Shown here: piece by piece, positions 34,486 to 38,697 of the stretch
How the letters are laid out: each line of letters opens with the position of its first letter
Numbering within the stretch: position 1 is the stretch's first letter
NCBI GenBank assembly: GCA_024279675.1
Contig: JAJRRG010000177.1
Span: 1 to 38,697 of the forward strand
Source: Alphaproteobacteria bacterium
GTDB lineage: Bacteria > Pseudomonadota > Alphaproteobacteria > Rhizobiales > Devosiaceae
Reading direction: 5' to 3'
DNA: 38,697 nt
Translations under genes and position numbers: made by a program
The notes under the pieces: model-generated
Told to the model about the DNA's origin: nothing
The model's database searches: none
Seen by the model: only the letters and a program-made list of their open reading frames with translations

Positions 34486-34514
34486 AAAAAAACGACCCTA
34501 AAAACTCAAGGTCG
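34486..34514 (-). terminator. Terminator for the minus-strand host gene
   Basis: CGACC...GGTCG hairpin followed by a T-run on the minus strand. Confidence 0.6.
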
Positions 34515-34586
34515 CAATTTGGAGGTCTATTTATTTTGTTCACCGCCCCGCCAACGTACAGCGGGACGGCGTACAGGGAATAGTTT

Positions 34587-35024
34587 TCACGCTGCGGCGT
34601 GGGACGTTGCGCCTTCGCCAGCGATTGCACCCAGCAAACCGCCATAGACCAGATGGCCTATGAGGGAAGCAACGAGTGCCATCATGCCACCAATGTTTGA
34701 CATCAAAAAGCCACCGCCAGCCATGGGCATAACCATTGTTGCGGCCAGAACCCATAACACGATGCCAAACAAAAGGCCTTTCACGAGGGGGGAACCGGGC
34801 AAAAACCCGTAGGCTACCAAGACATAGGCGAGTGGAAAGACGATCACACCCATCATGATGTGAGCGATCATGCCCATTGTGTATCCACCCAGCATATTGC
34901 CCATCATCGCGGCAATATCCATGGGCATGCCTGTCATCATCGGGGCCATAAACATCATCATCATGGTCATGAGCACGGTTCCGGCAGCGCCGCCAATAAC
35001 GGCCATTTTAATTTCTGGTTTCAT
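34587..35024 (-). CDS. Met-rich multi-TM membrane protein (DUF6789-like)
   Basis: MKPEIKMAVIGGAAGTVLMTMMMMFMAPMMTGMPMDIAAMMGNMLGG..., host DNA beyond att site. Confidence 0.7.
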   Translation of the reverse strand: MKPEIKMAVIGGAAGTVLMTMMMMFMAPMMTGMPMDIAAMMGNMLGGYTMGMIAHIMMGVIVFPLAYVLVAYGFLPGSPLVKGLLFGIVLWVLAATMVMPMAGGGFLMSNIGGMMALVASLIGHLVYGGLLGAIAGEGATSHAAA

Positions 35025-35145
35025 TATTATTACTCCTCAATAGTGTTTCGTTGGAGCAAGCATCTGCCTAGTTTGATGCCAGAACAATAACCTCGCGCAT
35101 TTCTCCCAATAATGTGAATACTTCGTGATTTGAGCGTCATAACTT

Positions 35146-35904
35146 TTAGGCAATGCGAATAATATCGCCCTGAGCAAAGATATTTGGCACTTTCAAATCC
35201 AAGGATTGTTGCGCATAAAGCGCCAGCGGAACTGAAATATCGCCGCAATAAAGTTCACCGATTAAAGACTGAACTGTCTTGCCAGTTAATCCAATTTTTG
35301 GCAGGGCGAGGGTTAATGTTGCCATCGCCTCAATGGTTGGGGTGTGGGGTTTGCCGCTGGTCGCATCCAGACCTGAGGGCACATCCAAAGCCAAAATTGG
35401 CGTATCGCTCCCATTCGCCATGCTAATAAGTTGTGCACTTAAACCACGGGGCGCGCCTTTTAGCGAATAGCCCAGAAGCCCGTCGAGGATCAAATCATAT
35501 GGGGCAACAATTGCTTCTTCATAGCTCACAATGGGCACGTGCATATGTTGCAAAATCGCAAGTTGATGCATTGGCACATTTGTGATGCGCTCAACCGGAT
35601 GGGAAAGCGTTATTGAAACATCAGCGCCCCAGCCCGCTAAACGACACGCCGCAACCATCGCCCCGCCGCCATTCCCCCCTGGCCCGGCCATAACTAAAAT
35701 TTTCTTGTCTTTAAGGTTGGGGCCAAGAAAACGATCGCGGGCTAGTATTGCAAAACACCGTCCAGCATTTTCCATCATCTGGATAAGCGTGATGCCATAT
35801 TCATGCATCATCAGCCGATCGACTTCGATCATTTGATCAGTTGTAATAAAAGGCGCATTTTTAATGATGGGAAAAGACATGGGCGTGCGATAGTCCTTAT
35901 CCAT
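35146..35904 (-). CDS. nnrE: NAD(P)H-hydrate epimerase (YjeF N-domain)
   Basis: FLGPNLKDKKILVMAGPGGNGGGAMVAACRLAGWGADVSI; LDVPSGLDATSG. Confidence 0.85.
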   Translation of the reverse strand: MDKDYRTPMSFPIIKNAPFITTDQMIEVDRLMMHEYGITLIQMMENAGRCFAILARDRFLGPNLKDKKILVMAGPGGNGGGAMVAACRLAGWGADVSITLSHPVERITNVPMHQLAILQHMHVPIVSYEEAIVAPYDLILDGLLGYSLKGAPRGLSAQLISMANGSDTPILALDVPSGLDATSGKPHTPTIEAMATLTLALPKIGLTGKTVQSLIGELYCGDISVPLALYAQQSLDLKVPNIFAQGDIIRIA

Positions 35905-35916
35905 TTGTAGCGAGAG

Positions 35917-36684
35917 TTATTTCTTTTCAGGGTTTTTACCCAGAATAATCATCGCGAGAATTTCATCATCGGTGACATCCTCAACATTTTCTGTACCCAC
36001 AAGTTTACCATTTTTCATCACGCTTATGCGGTCACACAATTCCATCACGTCATGGATATCATGGGAAATGAGGAAAATGCCAATACCGTCGGCCTTAAGT
36101 TGATTAATCAACTCAGCCACCATTTGCGTTTCCTGCGGCCCCAATGCGGCGGTTGGTTCATCCATGATCAAAATGCGTGCATTAAAATAAACCGCACGGG
36201 CAATAGCCACGGATTGGCGTTGCCCCCCTGATAGCGAGGAAACGGGGGAAGAAAACGCCGTGAAATTGGGGTTAAGACGTCCCATGATTTTGCGGGTTTC
36301 TGCCTCCATTGCATCATCGTCAACCATGCCCAGGGGAGTAAGAATTTCCCGCCCTAAAAACAGGTTTGACGCCGCATCCAGATTGTCGGCCAAAGCCAGC
36401 GTTTGATAAATTGTTTCGATATTATATTTGCGCGCATCGCGGGGGTTATTGATGGTGGCTTTTTCACCACTGATGAATATCTCGCCGCCATCGGCCTTAT
36501 AGGCACCGGACAACACTTTGATCAACGTAGATTTACCCGCCCCATTATGGCCCAGAATTCCGGCAACTTCGCCAGGAAACAGTTTTAGGCTCACGTGATC
36601 CACGGCCTTGATACCGCCAAAGGAAATCTGAATATCCTTGAGCTCTACCAGAGGCATTTTTTCAGTCGTTTGCTTGCTCATCAT
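35917..36684 (-). CDS. Sugar ABC transporter ATP-binding protein
   Basis: Walker [10 protein letters not shown], signature LSGGQRQ, Walker [13 protein letters not shown]; next to xylose-type permease. Confidence 0.92.
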   Translation of the reverse strand: MMSKQTTEKMPLVELKDIQISFGGIKAVDHVSLKLFPGEVAGILGHNGAGKSTLIKVLSGAYKADGGEIFISGEKATINNPRDARKYNIETIYQTLALADNLDAASNLFLGREILTPLGMVDDDAMEAETRKIMGRLNPNFTAFSSPVSSLSGGQRQSVAIARAVYFNARILIMDEPTAALGPQETQMVAELINQLKADGIGIFLISHDIHDVMELCDRISVMKNGKLVGTENVEDVTDDEILAMIILGKNPEKK

Positions 36685-37952
36685 CTATACCCCTGCCCGC
36701 TTGCGATAGACAATATCAATCCATACTGCCAGCACCAACACAGTTCCCACAACAATGGATTGCAAGGGCGCATCGACGCCGACCATCGCCATTCCCGATT
36801 GCAAGGACTGCATGATCAGAGCCCCAAGAATGGCCCCTTGAATGGTGCCAAAGCCTCCAGCCAATGCGGTACCGCCAATCACGGCGGCGGCAATGACCCG
36901 CAGCTCATCGATTGTGCCCAAATCATTGCCCACAGATTGCAATCGCGCTGAAGCGATAACAGCTGCGATTGCGGTAAGCGCGCCCATCAGGGCGAATACT
37001 TTACCGTCAACATCTTAGTGTTGATACCCGACAGGTCTGCGGCATCCGGGTTGCCACCGGTGGCAAAAACATAACGGCCAAACCGCGTGCGCTTGGCAAT
37101 AATTGTAATCACCAGCGCAACAATTAGACCCATCACCACGGGAATAGCTATGCCGTGGGACACGAACAGACCCTCGGCTGGAATTTCCAATCCATTGGCC
37201 TCGGCGTAGCGCTCAGCGGCGCGTTTTGGCAACGGATAGGCATTCATCAGATAGACAAATCCCATAATTAAAAATACCATAATCGCCCCAAGGGACATTT
37301 CGGCCCACACAGGTTTGACATCAAAGCCATGCTTTGATTTTTTGGCACGGCTGGCGAGCATCAACCCAACAGTTGCCAGAGTTGCAACAGCCCCCAATGT
37401 CCAACTCAGTGTCGCCCCCAGAGTTCCAGCAGACCCACCACCAAGCAGGTTAAATGTTGCATCGAGTGGAGACACGGTTTGTCCTGTCGTGACCCACCAG
37501 GCGGCCCCGCGCCAAACCAACAGACCCCCAAGGGTCACAATGAAGGCTGGCACCGTTAGATAGCCAATTATCCATCCCTGAAAGGCACCGATCATCGCAC
37601 CAGCTGATATGCCCACCATCACTGTGATAATCCAGATTGACCAATGGCCAGACCCCACCAAACCCGGCAAGTAATGCAATTGCAACGTGCCCATGATCAT
37701 GCCCAAAAAACCCAACAATGAGCCAACGGACAGGTCGATATTTCGAATAACAATCACAAACACCATGCCGGTGGCCATCACAGCAACCGAGGCGGTTTGG
37801 ACGGAAAGGTTAAACAGATTACGCGGGGTTAAGAACCGCCCCCCGGTAAAAAGATCGAACATCACCCACAGAACAACCAAAGCCCCAATCATGCCCAAAA
37901 GCCGAACATCCAGACCAAGGTGCGAGAAAAACTTGCCCACTTTGCTTTTCAT
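36685..37952 (-). pseudogene. xylH: Xylose-type sugar ABC permease split by a frameshift near 36990-37000
   Basis: ORFs 36987..37952 (ends GGNPDAADLSGINTKMLTVKYSP) and 36685..36987 (starts MGALTAIAAVIASARLQSVGNDLGTIDELRVIAAAVIGGTALAGG) together make one permease. Confidence 0.8.
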
Positions 37953-38033
37953 AATTTTGGCTCATCTTAGGTAGGACACGTTTAAGAAACGCGCCGGTTT
38001 ACAAAAATTCAACGTTTGTCGCGTCAAAAGAAC

Positions 38034-38069
38034 AAAAAAATCCCCCTCGTCAAATATCAACGAGGGGGG
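38034..38069 (-). terminator. Intrinsic terminator downstream of the sugar-binding protein gene
   Basis: CCCCCTCGTTGATATTTGACGAGGGGG-ATTTTTTT on the minus strand. Confidence 0.85.
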
Positions 38070-38082
38070 AAATTAGTCAGAC

Positions 38083-38697
38083 TTAGTTACAAGCGGCAAC
38101 GGAACCCGCTGCAACGCCAGCACAAAGTGCTTCTTTTGTGATCCAACCCGCATCAATAACAACGCTTAGGTCAGCTTGAGTAATTGGAACAGGTGCCAAG
38201 AACATGGCGTTCATTTCTGTTCCGGCTGGGGAAGTCCATTTCCCTGCACCCATCACATGGTCGCCCATTTCACCACCGGCAAGAGCAACAGCGATTTCGC
38301 CAGCAGCTTTACCCAATGCGCGTGCATCTTTCCAAACTGAAACAGTTTGGGTGCCCAATGCAACGCGGTTTAGAGCGCCGTGATCGCCATCTTGGCCTGA
38401 GACTGGAATACCTTCCATGCCCTGAGCCGTCAAAGCGGCAACAACACCACCAGCGGTGCCATCATTTGATGCCACAACAGCATCAACATTGTTGTCCTGT
38501 GCTGTTAGAATCTGCTCCATATTACGCTGAGCATTGGCTGGTAACCAACCGTCTGTGTAAGCTTCAGCAACGATGGTGATATCACCCGCGTCAATGGCAG
38601 CTTGCAAGATTTCCTGCTGACCACCACGTAGGAAGTCGGCGTTTGGATCGGTTGGCGAACCCTTGATCATGACGTAGTTACCATTTGGCTGTGCGGC
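38083..38697 (-). CDS. xylF: Xylose-type ABC transporter substrate-binding protein (5' end beyond window)
   Basis: NAQRNMEQILTAQDNNVDAVVASNDGTAGGVVAALTAQGMEGIPVSGQDGD; frame open to window end. Confidence 0.88.
   Translation of the reverse strand, partial: AAQPNGNYVMIKGSPTDPNADFLRGGQQEILQAAIDAGDITIVAEAYTDGWLPANAQRNMEQILTAQDNNVDAVVASNDGTAGGVVAALTAQGMEGIPVSGQDGDHGALNRVALGTQTVSVWKDARALGKAAGEIAVALAGGEMGDHVMGAGKWTSPAGTEMNAMFLAPVPITQADLSVVIDAGWITKEALCAGVAAGSVAACN

Overview
The window holds most of an integrated siphovirus-type prophage (about 1-34457; its left end lies outside the window) in an alphaproteobacterium, followed by host DNA: a DUF6789-like membrane protein, NnrE, and a xylose-type sugar ABC transporter. 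Late genes read leftward on the minus strand. They encode a gpZ/tail-completion-like protein, terminase small and large subunits, gpW, portal, S49 protease, decoration protein, E-type capsid, tail tube, tape measure, tail tip and a tail fibre. The early leftward operon encodes a Cro-position protein, CII-like protein, DUF3102/MT-A70 methyltransferase, GcrA-like protein, HTH proteins, a C5-cytosine methyltransferase, a replication initiator with internal iterons, and a NusG-like protein. The rightward arm encodes a CI/S24 repressor, small membrane proteins, a GapR/DUF2312 paralog, an HD hydrolase, Xis and integrase, and it ends in a 3' fragment of tRNA-Pro.

Most notable observations:
(1) A Q-like late switch built from a phage NusG paralog, a strong promoter and an intrinsic terminator. 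The promoter contains two GANTC sites, and the same phage encodes a GcrA homolog.
(2) A family of four intragenic 39/42-bp elements, all sense-oriented, inserted in two reading frames, with a covarying hairpin.
(3) Two near-identical promoter-operators, 23 bp identical, flanking the repressor unit.
(4) An iteron-type origin inside the initiator gene.

All product calls come from reading the sequence. No database search was run.
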